64,000 bases of DNA from NCBI GenBank assembly GCA_000733355.1, contig JNVV01000026.1, positions 262,052-326,051 on the forward strand. The letters run 5' to 3'. The notes under the pieces were generated by a model that was not told the DNA's origin, searched no databases, and saw only the letters and a list, made by a program, of their open reading frames with translations. Positions 11,621-22,527 of the stretch are shown in pieces; within the stretch, counting starts at the first letter, position 1, and each line of letters begins with the position of its first letter. The stretch is from Falciphora oryzae (Eukaryota; Ascomycota; Sordariomycetes; Magnaporthales; Magnaporthaceae). The position numbers and the translations under genes are program-made.

Positions 11621-12164
11621 TCAAACGTCCGCCTCTGTAGCACTGCCATCTCGTCTGTGAAGTGTGCAACAGCACGTGTCAGCAAATTACATCCCAAACA
11701 CCAGCACCCCACTGGGTAACGGTAAGGCAGGGAGAAAAGAAGAGAAAAACGTACGGGATGTACTGCATGCCGGTCTCGTCCTCGATGGAGGTGCGGATAT
11801 CATCAGGCAGCTGGCCCGAGACCTTGATGGCGTAGACGCCCTTGACGTAGCCGTCGAGGCGCTGCCACTTTGCGACCCACGACTTGGACGGGTCCGCGAG
11901 CGTGATGAGGCCCTCGAACACCTGCGACGTGCAGCTCTCGATCTGGTCGGGCGAGTTCTGGAGCCGCAGGAAGTCCTCGCAGTTGGGGCAGCCCTCGTCG
12001 CGGAAGCGCTGTTGCGCACGGTGGCCTCACCGTCAGCAGCTGCGTGATTCGAGGCGACTCCGGAGAAAGGAAAGGGGACGCACCGTCAGGGTCATGACGA
12101 TGGAGCAGACCATGCATGCGCGCAGGTAGCGCTGCTGGCCGGGGGTGACGAAGCTCTCGGACAT
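11621..12164 (-). CDS. SPT4: Transcription elongation factor SPT4
   Basis: Three exons: 12164-12084, 12008-11755 and 11654-11621. Introns are 75 and 100 nt, both GT-AG. The spliced product is 122 aa, the usual SPT4 length. The zinc ribbon is complete and spans intron 1: C17 and C20 in RACMVC, C34 and C37 in GCPNC. The second exon gives the SPT5-contact half ([21 protein letters not shown]). The last exon is only 34 nt and completes [13 protein letters not shown], which matches the family's C-terminal YIPRD pattern and confirms the splice. SPT4 binds SPT5 to form DSIF, which travels with RNA polymerase II and promotes processive elongation. It is divergent from the POP8-like gene and convergent with KIN17. 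An E-box CACGTG falls inside intron 2 at 11673. Confidence 0.93.
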
Positions 12165-12737
12165 TGTGATAGGCTGGGGCCGCGATTCGCTGTTGTTGCT
12201 ACCGTCGCCGGTTTTGCTGTCGGTTGCGGAAACGCGCAACGGCCGTGAAGCCTTATGAGGATGGGACCAGTGCTGGCGGCTTCGGAGATGCTGTCGGGCT
12301 TGCGGACGTCCCTGGGCTCAGGTGGCGAGTGTGCTGCAAAGACGGGCCGTAACTCGCGGTCGATTCGATGGTTGACTTTCGCTAATGAGGCTGATGGCTG
12401 CATGCGGCGGCGGCGGCAGCAGCCGCGTCGCGCAGGCGAACCGAGGCGGTCTTTCAGGCCCGGCGATCTTATCGATAACCCCGACCCACCCAAAAACCCA
12501 CCCCGTTCCACCCGCCGGCGGCTCGCTGGACGGGACCGCCATTGATTGACGGAACCTAAAAACGGACATTTTTGGTGCTGTGCTTGATGCGCCGGCCGTC
12601 AGGAGAACGCTTCATCGCCTTACGGAGACTTTGAGCAAGCGAGTCTAAGCCCCTTGCTACCTAGTTCTCCTCTGGATGAGCAACTTGGACGGTTCAATCC
12701 ACCAAAAAAAAAATACAAAGGACAAAAGGGAACAAAA
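12165..12737. promoter_or_regulatory. Divergent promoter region, SPT4 / POP8-like
   Basis: This 573-bp region lies between the two start codons. No convincing gene lies inside. It includes a short GCGGCGGCGGCAGCAGC run near 12410 and an A-rich leader (A9 and AAAGG runs) immediately before the POP8-like ATG. Confidence 0.6.
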
Positions 12738-13202
12738 ATGGCACCAACCCAAACCCCAGCGGCAGCCGACACATCCATGTGCTCGGTAGCAAGCGCCAAG
12801 AAGGCCCCCCAAAAATCCCAAGAAGTCTTCTCCTGCACCGTCCGGCGCCCGCCGTACGCCTACGCCCAGCTGCGGCTCGACAACCCCTCTTCCTCCACCG
12901 GCGCCGCCAGTATCCCGCTGGACCTCGTGTTGGCGCGCTCCTACTGCGCCTCGGCCCTGCAGCAGTTCCTGGGCGTCACGGGCGCCGCCGTCTCAGTCGA
13001 CGTGCTCAAGGTCGACGAGCGCGCCGGCGAGTTCTGGGTCCGCGTGCCGCAGCCCGACCTCGGCCGCTTCTCCGCCGCCGTCACGGCCTGGCCCGGAGCC
13101 TCGCATTTCGGCTCCACTACCGTCCTAAGGATCCTGGCGTGCGGCGACTGGCTAGGCAGTTTACTGGGCAGATCAGAGCAGCAGTCACTCTGGACCTCCT
13201 GA
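12738..13202 (+). CDS. POP8: POP8-like RNase P/MRP subunit
   Basis: Intronless, 154 aa. The start is the ATG at 12738, after an A-rich leader; the frame upstream lacks another ATG. After a ~35-residue Ala/Thr/Ser-rich head, the body (VRRPPYAYAQLRL, then LDLVLARSYCASALQQFLGV, then VDVLKVDERAGEFWVRVP) has the alpha-beta pattern of the Pop8-like domain seen in ascomycete RNase P/MRP proteins. It ends with RILACGDWLGSLLG, also common in these proteins. Family role: a protein component of RNase P and RNase MRP, acting in tRNA 5' maturation and rRNA processing in the nucleus and nucleolus. The protein is small and diverged, so the family call is good but not certain. It converges on the PP5 gene with a 269-bp gap. 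Confidence 0.75.
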   Translation: MAPTQTPAAADTSMCSVASAKKAPQKSQEVFSCTVRRPPYAYAQLRLDNPSSSTGAASIPLDLVLARSYCASALQQFLGVTGAAVSVDVLKVDERAGEFWVRVPQPDLGRFSAAVTAWPGASHFGSTTVLRILACGDWLGSLLGRSEQQSLWTS

Positions 13203-13471
13203 GGCGTACCATCATCGCGGTATCACGTCATATCAACTGGACGTCGGAAAGAAGCTAGTTCAGCTGGCTCCTACATCAACCAGGGTATGCTACACTACAA
13301 ACGCTTCCCAACTCCGGTTCCCGAGCCTCCGACCAGCCAATTACCCTCGAGCGCCACCAACAGCTGGGTTAATCTACTCAACATGAAGCTGGCTGCCAGA
13401 TCGGTCTGTATGCAAGTGACATATCCATCCACCCAATCAACTGCGACATCCCCATCACGCCACTTCTCTTC

Positions 13472-15441
13472 TCACATTAACGAGGACATGAGCGAGTTCT
13501 GAGCATAAGCCTGGAAAGGGAGACGTCATGTCAGCTCAGGCCGTGTGAACTCCAGGCGGGAGAGTATGCCAAACGCGACTTACCATGGGCCTGATGTTCG
13601 GATGCGGGACGGCGTCGAACTTGTGGAATTTGAGCTTGTAGTCCGAGCCAATGTTGATGTACGCCCCCCTGTTCTCCGTCATGTCGCAATACTTGGGTGC
13701 CGAGAATACTAATGATGGTGGCCATGTCAGAAAATTCGAACCCGTCTGGCGCCCTGCCCGTCTTGTGTCTGCCGGCTCTTGGAGTCGGGGAGCGCAAAGC
13801 GGAGTTGAGCACTTACCAGTGATGCACTTTCCGTTGTGCTCCTCCTCGTAGCCCTCCATGCGGACCTCGTGGCTTCGGATGATAGCCTCCAGGCCGTTCT
13901 TCTCGCAGAACCTCGCTGTCACGTCCGGCCCGAACTGCATTCCGACACCGCGCTTGCTCGGGCCCCTGCCAGGCTCCGTTTGCGGGTCGGTCCACAGCAT
14001 CTCCATCATCAGGCCAGCCTGGCCCGGCTGCCGCTGCTTGTGCCGGTCGAGCTTGCGGATGTCTTCCAGTGTGATGTTGTCGTCCGAGAAGAGACCCCCG
14101 TGGAGCACGAAGAACTTCTTTCCAATCAAGGTGGCCAGTGGCAGAGCCGAGAAGCTTTCAGAGAAAAGCTTAAACGTCCTGTGATCCTCCACGAGTTAGT
14201 GCTCGGTCATGCACGCCTCACGAGAGTATGCGATTCGCCGAGGGGACTAACCTCTCGTTGTACTTGGCCTTGCACTCTCCCTCGAAGCCATAGGCGCGGT
14301 TCATATCGTCCGTCTCGTGATTGCCCCTGTTTAGGAAGAATGCATTCGGGCGCAGCCACTTGTTTGCGTACAGCAAAAGCGCGATCTCAGTCGACCACGA
14401 GCCCCTGTCGACAAAGTCACCGTTGAACAGGTACCAATGCTTATCCGAAGGCACGCCGTTGAGACGGAAAAGCTCCATGAGATCAAAGTATTGGCCTGTG
14501 GGAGAGGGAAATTAGCTTGCGCGCATGCTCACATCTTTCGCCGAGGGTATCCCAGATACACAGGCCTAAAGGCTTTTTGGACTCACCGTGGGTATCACCG
14601 CAGACTGTAAGCGTAACGTCATCGGGAACCTCGACCTCGACCATGGTTGGCTCGTCGTAGACGAGCCTGCGGACTGCTATGACGATCTGGTAGACGTATT
14701 TCTTGTGGATCTTCTTGCCGTTCTTGAAGCGCTCCATCATGTCGTCGATAAACTCCTGGGTCATGGCGTCGCCGAGCTTGACGCCGTCGTAGTCGGGCTC
14801 GACCGCTATTGAGTCGACGTCCAGACCCTCTGCGGCGGACGGCTCATCGCCGACCTCGATGGCGGCATAAAAGTCGAGCTGGCGCACGACCCTTTGGCAC
14901 TCGACCAGCTTGAGCTTGGCATCCTTGTTACCCGGCTCGATCTTGACGCATGTCTTGAAGTCCTTGACAGCGTCCCGAGGGCGTAGTATAGCCGTGTATG
15001 CAACGGCACGGCGGTAGTAGGCCTGCGGCAGAACCAGTCCCAGTCAGCTCTAGCTCCAGGCAGCGCATCTCATAATGACTTCATCCGGCCGACCCGGGTC
15101 GCATCGGATGGCTGGCGCACCTTGACGAAGGCCGGATTCAGCTCGATAGCCTTGGTCGCGTCGGCAATGGCGTAACCGTATGCTTCTGACTTGAGATATG
15201 CCTGGATTCAACCAAAGGGAGTCAGTCACGCGGGCACAGACGCGCGAGGCTCGCCCGATTGTTGCGCGCCAAAGCCGATGCGCACCTGGGCTCTGTTGGA
15301 ATAATATGTTGGCTCGTCGGGGTTGATCTCGATAGCCTTGGTGTAAAGCTCAGCAGCCTTGGGCCAGTCGTGGGCGGCAAAGGCCTTGTTGCCCTCGTTC
15401 TTGAGGGCCGTCGCCTTCTCCTTCTCCTCCGGCGTTGTCAT
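13472..15441 (-). CDS. PPT1: Serine/threonine protein phosphatase 5 (TPR phosphatase, PPT1)
   Basis: Seven exons: 15441-15286, 15201-15121, 15022-14587, 14495-14252, 14178-13817, 13708-13584 and 13510-13472. All introns are GT-AG, 73-108 nt. The product is 480 aa, the normal PP5 length. TPR repeats fill residues 1 to about 115 ([60 protein letters not shown]). The PPP catalytic core follows with all metal-binding motifs: GDTHG at 221-225 (its last Gly split by an intron), GDFVDRG, RGNHE, and later RSHE and SAPKY. The last 13 residues ([12 protein letters not shown]) come from a 39-nt exon; this short tail is the autoinhibitory helix region in PP5. The TPR domain normally binds Hsp90, which relieves autoinhibition. 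Phase agreement across all six introns makes the model reliable. Confidence 0.95.
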
Positions 15442-16306
15442 TTTCAGCGCGATAGCCAATCTCGTTGCTAGCGGGGCTTCGCTGTCTGGTAAAGCTAAGA
15501 GGGGCGGCGTTGGAAGTGCCAAGCAAGCGCTGGGTCTTCAGCTGAGCGAGGTGGGAGAAGAGACAAGATAGGGCAGCAAATGGGTTATTGGGTTGCAAAC
15601 CGGAACAGGTTGCCCTGACGAAGCGGGTTTTTCTGGATTTTCTATTTCATTTTCTTGCCCGGGCTGCCTTTCCAAAGCCCGTTTTGCGCTTTTTGCGGGG
15701 GTGTTCATGTTAGCTATCAACGACGATGACGGCCGTCGGGACCCACAAAGGGTTTAGCTTAAACGGTGAGGTGGGCCAGCATCTTTCTCCATTGGTGCAG
15801 TTTGATATAGAATCGCGGAGAACTTTTGCAAGTGACACGACCACTCACCAGGAACAAAATAGGGAGGGGTCCGACTAACAATTGTCTGGAGGCTACTAGG
15901 GAGGGAGCAAAGATGCAGCATGCAGCGGAGAACTTTTAAGAAAGGAATAAACAGCTACAGCCGGTTCATCATCTTATCTCTTGCAGCATGTGAATATTGG
16001 CAATCTAGATTTGTTCCGTCCTCGGCGACCTCTACTTGGTGGCAGCAACCCTGGAGCCTCCCAGGTCGCCCGCTGGTTGACCCATGCTGTGGCGCTTGAA
16101 GTGGGGCGCTCCTCCATCATCTTTCAGTCGCGCGCAAAGCGACTGACTCTGCATGCAAGCAATCGTAGCCGCCGCTTGAGGAGCGCGAATCACCCTCATT
16201 CATCCGCGTTCTTACCCTGGCCGCCTCGACCTTACGCTCTTTTCTCACGATCGTCTAGCTGCGGAGGATTTACGACTCCGCGGAACGAACCTACGTGCGA
16301 TTCACG
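15442..16306. promoter_or_regulatory. Divergent promoter region, PPT1 / ESS2
   Basis: This 865-bp region lies between start codons and has no recognisable gene. It should hold both promoters and 5' UTRs. The ESS2 side (16190-16300) is pyrimidine-rich with several CCTC blocks, as is usual just upstream of fungal start codons. Confidence 0.55.
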
Positions 16307-17632
16307 ATGGAGTCGCAGCCATCATCGATGGCCGTCACCCGCAAGAGGGCTGGCGACACGGCGCTCATGCCACCGCCACCTCCCACCAAGCGCATCAAGC
16401 GACCCAAGAATGTGCTCGACGAAGACACGTACACCGAGGCGCTTTCCAAGATCATCGCGCGCGACTTCTTCCCCGGTCTCCTCGAAAGCGAAACCCAGCA
16501 AGAGTATCTCGATGCGCTCGCGTCCAAGGACGAGGAGTGGATATCCATTGCCACCCGGCGCCTCAAACACATCATGACCCCCGGCCGAAGGACCCTGCCG
16601 CCTAGCATGCCGCAGACCCCGAAAGGTTACAGGGGCGAAACACCAGCTTCAACGGTGCCGCCGACACCGTCCACGGCGGTAACGCAGGACAAGCCGGCGG
16701 TCGACACGAGCCTCAGCCTCGCCGCTTTCCAGGCAAGATACACGAGCGAGGACAACGAGAGTTTCTACAAGCTTCTCGACAGGCAGAACCAGACAAAGGC
16801 GGAAAAGTACGCATGGCTCTGGACCGGCAACAAGCTCCCGTCCAAGATGCAGCTCAAGCAGCGAGAGATTGAGACGCGCATCAGCCAGACGAGGAGCCTG
16901 GTGGATGACGGTTACAAAAAGACGCAGCTCGCCATCAAGGATAAGGACGACCGGCCAGCAGCCCCGGACTCATGGAAGTGGAAGCCGAGGAACGATCTAA
17001 TGTTCAAACCGGAGGGCTTGGCAGACGGCGTCGAGACAATAGCTGAGAGGGCCGAGGCCGCGTCGCGCGCACCCCCGAGAGCCATTGTTTATGTCAACAC
17101 CAAAGCGCCGAATCCCGACATTGTCATATCCCAGGATCCTTCGCGCCCGCCATCGCCAACCCTGTCTGCCGTCAGAGACGCTATCGCGGGACGGCCAAGA
17201 CCCGCGGACCAGGACTCGGCCGTCGGGTCCGGCGGCGAGACTCCACGGGTCAACGGCTACGCTTTCGTAGACGACGAGGACGACGAGCCGGAAAAGGCGT
17301 CCACGGACTCGATCCTCAGCCTTGGGTCTGAGGACAAGGGCCCAAACCCCTTCCGGCTCCAGGAACGGAGGAAGCGCGAGGATCTGCACCATCGCATGGT
17401 TGATCGCATTTCCGAGTCTCGGCGCACGGCGTCTCGGATAGGAATGGTGGGCAAGGAGGTGAAAATGCCGGCGCCCAAGTTCCCCAACAGCCCGAGAACG
17501 CCGTCGCTCACGCCTGCGGCGCAGAGGCTATGGAGCAATCTGGGCGGCTCCAGGAGTCGATCAGCGACGCCATTCGATGGGAAAGCTACGCCGAGAACGA
17601 AGGCGGCGCTCCTGAAGAGATCAGCGCGCTAA
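16307..17632 (+). CDS. ESS2/DGCR14 (Bis1-type) nuclear splicing factor
   Basis: Intronless, 441 aa from the ATG at 16307 (MESQPSS). The frame is open a few codons further up but only through a GTG. The N-terminal signature is clear: VLDEDTYTEALSKIIARDFF, where the family has a conserved E-x-Y-x-E-x-L-x-x-I-I-x-R-D-F-F-P block. Next come an SLAAFQARYTSEDNESF segment and the AWLWTGNKLPSKM region. The C-terminal conserved piece is AQRLWSNLGGSRSRSATPFDG, ending in a basic tail. Large parts are disordered. Family members (ESS-2 in animals, Bis1 in fission yeast) associate with late spliceosomes and influence splice-site choice. It is divergent from PPT1 and followed by COQ8 on the same strand. Confidence 0.9.
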   Translation: MESQPSSMAVTRKRAGDTALMPPPPPTKRIKRPKNVLDEDTYTEALSKIIARDFFPGLLESETQQEYLDALASKDEEWISIATRRLKHIMTPGRRTLPPSMPQTPKGYRGETPASTVPPTPSTAVTQDKPAVDTSLSLAAFQARYTSEDNESFYKLLDRQNQTKAEKYAWLWTGNKLPSKMQLKQREIETRISQTRSLVDDGYKKTQLAIKDKDDRPAAPDSWKWKPRNDLMFKPEGLADGVETIAERAEAASRAPPRAIVYVNTKAPNPDIVISQDPSRPPSPTLSAVRDAIAGRPRPADQDSAVGSGGETPRVNGYAFVDDEDDEPEKASTDSILSLGSEDKGPNPFRLQERRKREDLHHRMVDRISESRRTASRIGMVGKEVKMPAPKFPNSPRTPSLTPAAQRLWSNLGGSRSRSATPFDGKATPRTKAALLKRSAR

Positions 17633-18142
17633 AGAGGTGCCATGGATGTGCACTGAAGGAGGGATGGAGGCCATTGGCAACATGATGGTAGGCTGGGAAT
17701 GATAAGCCCATGAAACAAAGTATGATACCCATTTAGCGAAAATCTGAATTATAGCATGGAGATAAATAGAGGCAGTGGAGCAGTCATCAAGAGCTCTAGA
17801 CTGTGTCCAGGATACTACCACCAAAGTCGCGCACTGAAAGTACCTTGGCCCGCTTGGTTACCCAGAGTACGTACCCTCCATGATGGCGGATCGGGAGATG
17901 GTCTGTCTGGTGGGGTTGGATCCCGGGAATCCGGGTAGAACGGCGGGAACCGAAGAAAGCTTGGCGCTGCCAGCATCCCTGCACCATGACACCATGAAAA
18001 TTCCATGTGTGCAATGGACAACCCACCTGGACAGCTTCCGCCCGCAGCTTCCGGTGCCAGCTCAAGCTTTTGTACAGCCCACCCGGCGATATCAGTCCAG
18101 TAAAATGAGCCCGACGCACCGCCGGCAGACCACACCGCCCCG
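17633..18142. other. Tandem spacer ESS2 to COQ8
   Basis: 510 bp holding the ESS2 3' end and the COQ8 promoter. I see no coding frame or repeat worth naming. Confidence 0.6.
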
Positions 18143-20533
18143 ATGAGGTTCGCCGACATCGTCATCGACCTGGCCTCGGTGCTGAGCGCCTCTCGGTCGG
18201 TGGCGTCCAAGCACGTTGCGCTGCGGAGTCGCCAGCTCGACCGCTACAGCAAGACGTCGAGCATCCTCAAGGGAGGTCTGCAGCCGCGGCAGCAGCAGCA
18301 GCAGCAGCAGCAGCGCCAGGATGGTGGTTCTTCCCCTGGCACCCGCAGACACGATGCCGACACAGCGACGGAAGCAGAGCCGGCTCCCGGACGAAGCGAC
18401 GAACCCCTCGATGCGACGATGGCGACGTCTAGCCCCAGACGGCCAGATGTAGCAAGGCCAATTGGCGACGAGGCGATGTCCAAAGTGACTGAAGCGCTGG
18501 AAACGCCACGAGAAAGGACTCCCCGGATCACCGTCCCAAACGACGAACCGGGCTCGGCGCTCCACGAGCTGCGGGGCAGGTTACGGGGGCTCGGGGGCGA
18601 CGCCAAGGCCGCCGAAAAGGTGCAGAGCCCAGTGTTGAGGGACATTCTACGCGACACGCCCACGTCACAGCATGGAGGCCCTGCAAGGGTAGCCGCTCAA
18701 GAGGAGGCAGATGAGGTTATGGGAGAAAAGGTCCCTGAGGGTGTGGACATCAACGTGTTTAGGACTCGCCGAGGGTCAAGGATATTGCAGTCTCTAAAAT
18801 CTGGAACTGAGAAACAAGTCGAGAATAGCGTCGCCAACCAAGACACCACTCCGGAAATACCAGAGCTCGAGTCGAAGCCGTTTAGGAGCCAAGAAGACGC
18901 GCCGACGCGTGTCAAAAAGACCGCCGTCGATTCTGTAGGTAATGCTGCGTCGACCGAGACCACGAGGGTAGTTAGCCAGGGCGACTCGGTTGGTGCCGCC
19001 GAAGCCGTTACGGCTGAACCGGTGGAAATCCCCCAGACCCCGCTACCAGCCCCTGAAGTCGCCTCGCCAGCGGCTGCAGAGGCCCCGGCTCCTGAAGCCG
19101 CAGTGGCAGCAACAACTCCCGCAGCTCCCGCAGCCCTCACATACCAGCTTAGAGAGTCCAAGGTCCCCGCCACCCGGCTCAGCCGGCTGTGGAACTACGG
19201 CGGCCTCGCGGCGGGCATGCTCGGCGGGGCGCTGACCGAGAGCATCAGCCGCGGCTTCGGCGGCGGCAGCGGCGAGGGCTCTGCCATGCTCAGCCCGGCC
19301 AACATGGAGCGGCTCGTGGCCAAGCTGTCGCGCATGCGCGGCGCCGCCCTCAAGATGGGCCAGGTCATGAGCTTCCAGGACGCAAAGGTGCTGCCCGGCC
19401 CCATCCGCGAGGTCCTGCAGCGCGTCCAGGACCGCGCCGACTACATGCCCGCCTGGCAGCGCGACCGCGTCCTCGCCGCGAACCTGGGCCCCGAGTGGAG
19501 AGACCTGTTTGACGAGTTCGAGGAGACGCCCATCGCGGCCGCGTCCATCGGCCAGGTCCACCGGGCGACGCTAAAGTCGTCGGGCAGGCGCGTCGCCGTC
19601 AAGATCCAGTTCCCGGGCGTGGCCGACTCGATCAACTCGGACCTCGACAACCTCGCCATGCTGCTCAACGCGGCCAGCCTGCTGCCCAAGGGCCTCTACC
19701 TGGAGAAGACCATCGCCAACGCCCGCACCGAGCTCGCGTGGGAGTGCGACTACGAGCGCGAGGCCGGGTGTGCGCGCCGGTACCGCGACATGCTGGCCGG
19801 TGCCGACGGCCAGGACGCCCGCATCTTCGCCGTGCCCGAGGTCTTCCCCGAGGCCTCGGGAAGGCACGTGCTGACCATGGAGTTCATGGGCGGCGTCGGC
19901 GTCACCCGCGCCGTCTCCTCGCTGAGCCGGGAGCAGCGCGACTGGATCGGCACGCAGATCCTGCGCCTGTGCCTGCGCGAGATCACCGAGTTCCGCTTCA
20001 TGCAGACGGACCCCAACTGGACAAACTTCCTGTACAACGCGGGCACCAACCGCCTCGAGCTGCTCGACTTTGGCGCCTCGCGCGAGTACCCGGCCCGCTT
20101 CGTCTCGCTCTACGTCCGGCTCCTGCTGGCCGCGTCGCGCGCCGACGGGCAGGACGTCAAGGAGCTGTCGGAGCAGCTCGGCTACCTGACGGGCCACGAG
20201 AGCAAAGTGATGCTCGAGGCGCACACGCAGTCGGTCCTGACGCTGGCCGAGCCGTTCCTCGGTTCGGCGCCCGAGGTTTATGATTTTAGCGACCAGACCA
20301 TCACGGAGCGCGTCAAGGGGTTCATCCCCGTCATGATCCGCGAGCGCCTCGCCCCGCCGCCCGAGGAGACGTACAGCCTGCACCGCAAGCTGAGCGGGGC
20401 CTTCTTGCTGTGCGCCCGTCTCGGCAGCCGCGTGAGGTGCCGCGAGATGTTTGAGCAGAGCGTGGAGAAGTCGGGCGTCTTGAAGGATCTGGAGGAGCAG
20501 ACTGGTGCTGACGGGGCAACAAGCTCTAGCTAG
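18143..20533 (+). CDS. COQ8: COQ8/ABC1 (ADCK3-type) atypical kinase of coenzyme Q biosynthesis
   Basis: Intronless, 796 aa. The UbiB-family kinase-like domain occupies roughly residues 345-780 and has every family hallmark: the KxGQ motif (KMGQ at 404-407), the Ala-rich loop AAAS at 465-468 in place of a P-loop glycine loop, the lysine of VAVKIQF (K487), [19 protein letters not shown] at about 623 and the DFG at 642. Family role: a mitochondrial matrix-side ATPase that stabilises the CoQ synthome. The N-terminus starts [20 protein letters not shown], which is compatible with a mitochondrial import sequence, and then runs through about 300 disordered residues with a (CAG)8 glutamine tract and Ala/Pro-rich stretches. 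Most of this extension is not conserved. It converges on RRP36. Confidence 0.95.
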   Translation: MRFADIVIDLASVLSASRSVASKHVALRSRQLDRYSKTSSILKGGLQPRQQQQQQQQRQDGGSSPGTRRHDADTATEAEPAPGRSDEPLDATMATSSPRRPDVARPIGDEAMSKVTEALETPRERTPRITVPNDEPGSALHELRGRLRGLGGDAKAAEKVQSPVLRDILRDTPTSQHGGPARVAAQEEADEVMGEKVPEGVDINVFRTRRGSRILQSLKSGTEKQVENSVANQDTTPEIPELESKPFRSQEDAPTRVKKTAVDSVGNAASTETTRVVSQGDSVGAAEAVTAEPVEIPQTPLPAPEVASPAAAEAPAPEAAVAATTPAAPAALTYQLRESKVPATRLSRLWNYGGLAAGMLGGALTESISRGFGGGSGEGSAMLSPANMERLVAKLSRMRGAALKMGQVMSFQDAKVLPGPIREVLQRVQDRADYMPAWQRDRVLAANLGPEWRDLFDEFEETPIAAASIGQVHRATLKSSGRRVAVKIQFPGVADSINSDLDNLAMLLNAASLLPKGLYLEKTIANARTELAWECDYEREAGCARRYRDMLAGADGQDARIFAVPEVFPEASGRHVLTMEFMGGVGVTRAVSSLSREQRDWIGTQILRLCLREITEFRFMQTDPNWTNFLYNAGTNRLELLDFGASREYPARFVSLYVRLLLAASRADGQDVKELSEQLGYLTGHESKVMLEAHTQSVLTLAEPFLGSAPEVYDFSDQTITERVKGFIPVMIRERLAPPPEETYSLHRKLSGAFLLCARLGSRVRCREMFEQSVEKSGVLKDLEEQTGADGATSSS
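18290..18313 (+). repeat. (CAG)8 tract encoding polyglutamine in COQ8
   Basis: Eight perfect CAG codons lie in the disordered N-terminal part of COQ8, ahead of the kinase-like domain. Confidence 0.95.
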
Positions 20534-20793
20534 TGACGGACGTGAAGGTGGTAATCACTGTACAACACCGGCCTGTTTGTACGGGTATGTAAATGTAAAC
20601 AGCTCCAACATACCGCTAGACATGAATACATCTCTTAGATCATCGGTAGATATTTATTTTCCATATTGCGCCAGACCATCCGCGCAATCATTTGTTGGTA
20701 ACACGCTATGTCAGGAACAAAAAAATACGGTAGTTGTCCTCACCACGGTGGAATCGTTTCCGTCTTCCAGTCTCGTCTTCACCGCCATCATCC

Positions 20794-21917
20794 TCAGCTC
20801 TCCCCGACCCCCCTCCTAGCAAAAGGGAGCATCTTCTTCTCCTTGCCCGCCACCTTCTTCCGCTTGCGCTCGATGGCCTTGTCGACCTGGCCCTTTGTCA
20901 TGCCGGCGTACTGGTCCATGAGCAGCATCTTCTTCTGCTCGGACCGCTTGAGGTAGAAGGGCTTCTTGCCCTGCTTGACGAGGTCCTTCTCCTTGCGCCT
21001 GTGCTCGGCCAGCAGCTCCTCTTCTTTGTCTTTCCGCTCGCGCGCCCGCTTCTGGTTCTCCATGGCCATGATGCTGCGCTTGAGCTCCTCGCGCTCCTCG
21101 GGCGACAGCTGCGGCGTCTTGTCGCCCCTCTTCCTTTTCTTGCCGCCGGCGGCCGCCTTGTTGCTGGCCGCGAGCGTCTCGCGCATCTGCCGCAGCTCGG
21201 CGTCGCGGTACTCGTCCAGGAAGGCGTAGTTGCGCCGCGTCCGCGCCGCGTCGACGGCGTCGACCTCGCCGGGGACGCTGGCGTGGTCGAAGCGCGGGTC
21301 GCGGGCCTTGGGCCGCGCGTTGGGCAGGCGCGTCACTACCTCGCGGTAGCGCGACACGCGCCGCTTGGAGGAGACCTCCTCGGGCGCGTGCTTGCTCTTC
21401 TTCTTTTTGGGCGCCGCGGCTTTGTCGGGCTTTGAGGCTGCTGCTGCGCCGCGGCCGCCGCTTTCCCGGCCCGTCCTGGCCAGCTCGTCGCCGGAGCCGC
21501 CGGAGCCGTCAGAGTCGTCATCACCAGTTTGGCGGCGATGACGAGAGGATGCCCCCGGCCCGCGTTTTGCTGGCCTGGGGACGGACTCCTGGGCTTTTGC
21601 TAGGGCGCCAAAGGATATACTGGAGGCGTCCACCTCGGGCTCCTCTGAGCCCTCATCATCGTCTGATTGGTCCTCAGACTGTTGAGATGAATGCTTAACT
21701 ATCATGTCTCTGCAGTGCTGGCTCAATTATGAGGGTTTCTTACCTGGCCTTCTTCATAATCCTCCTCATCTCCGCTTCTATCTCGCTCATCAACCTCACT
21801 TCCGTCTGCCGGATTTGAGACGCCGTCCCATCCATCGTCGTCAGACTCCGCCACGTCCTTCCGTACCTTGACACGGCGATAAATATCGATGGGGGCTTTC
21901 CTTTTACGGGAATCCAT
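20794..21917 (-). CDS. RRP36: rRNA biogenesis protein RRP36
   Basis: Two exons, 21917-21744 and 21678-20794, flank a 65-nt intron (GTAAGA..CAACAG). I chose this 3' site because it alone keeps the frame with an intron of plausible size; the nearer CAG would leave only 26 nt. The product is 352 aa. The first ~150 residues are disordered and acidic with basic patches. The conserved half starts near SKRRVSRYREVVTRLPNARPKARDPRFD, quoted here as two overlapping pieces: SKRRVSRYREVV and KARDPRFDH. It continues with NYAFLDEYRDAELRQM, ends in QKKMLLMDQYAGMTKGQVDK and a basic tail, and is typical of RRP36. The protein acts in the nucleolus in early pre-rRNA cleavages of the 90S/SSU pathway. The gene is head-to-head with the FCP1-domain gene. 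Confidence 0.92.
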
Positions 21918-22527
21918 GGTAGACTTGTGCAGATTATTTCGTGCACACGACAAAAGAGAAAACAATTGTGTAATTGATAAGGTGTTGATCCGCAGCCGTG
22001 ATGAAACTTGTGAGCGGTGCAGTGAGACGCAGTCTGATTTTTTTTCGTCAGGAGCGGTGGGGCAAATTCGTTTACCCGCGCAAGCTTCCAACGCCAGCAA
22101 CGCCCAGAATTTCGCACTGACACCGAGCAAACTGGAACGCCTCATGAGCATCAAGACGATAATCCAGCCCAATCTCAGCTGCAAAAGACCTCCTTGTCTT
22201 CCGGCTAATGGCATAGCTTCGAACACAAGGATAGAACCTACTTTCATTCTTTTATCTAGCGTCTTCGGCAACCTTCTGGCGCATCGACAGTCAAGGTTTC
22301 CTCTCTGGAAGATTTCAAGCCTGAGGATTGGGCTCGCCCAACCGAGTTCGCTTGGTCATTCAGCCTCAGATTTCTTACACCCGCCCAATCAATCACAACG
22401 ACGCTCATCAAACACCTTGCTCGATATTTCATTTAGGCCAACCGCAAGCAGGGCTGCTTCTTCCCTTTTTCTTCTTCTTCCACCTGCGGTCTCGCCCTCA
22501 GTCACTGGTGACTGCCGAGCGGGCTTT
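21918..22527. promoter_or_regulatory. Divergent promoter region, RRP36 / FCP1-domain gene
   Basis: 610 bp between my chosen start codons. The right-hand gene's frame stays open across this whole interval and into RRP36 exon 1 (an in-frame ATG at 21889), so the boundary on that side depends on which ATG is used. ATGs at 22144 and 22528 are both possible. Confidence 0.5.

Noticed and set aside
21679..21743. Alternative 26-nt intron in RRP36 ending at the first in-frame CAG
   Set aside because: It is far below the usual minimum fungal intron length; the 65-nt version keeps the frame and has normal spacing.
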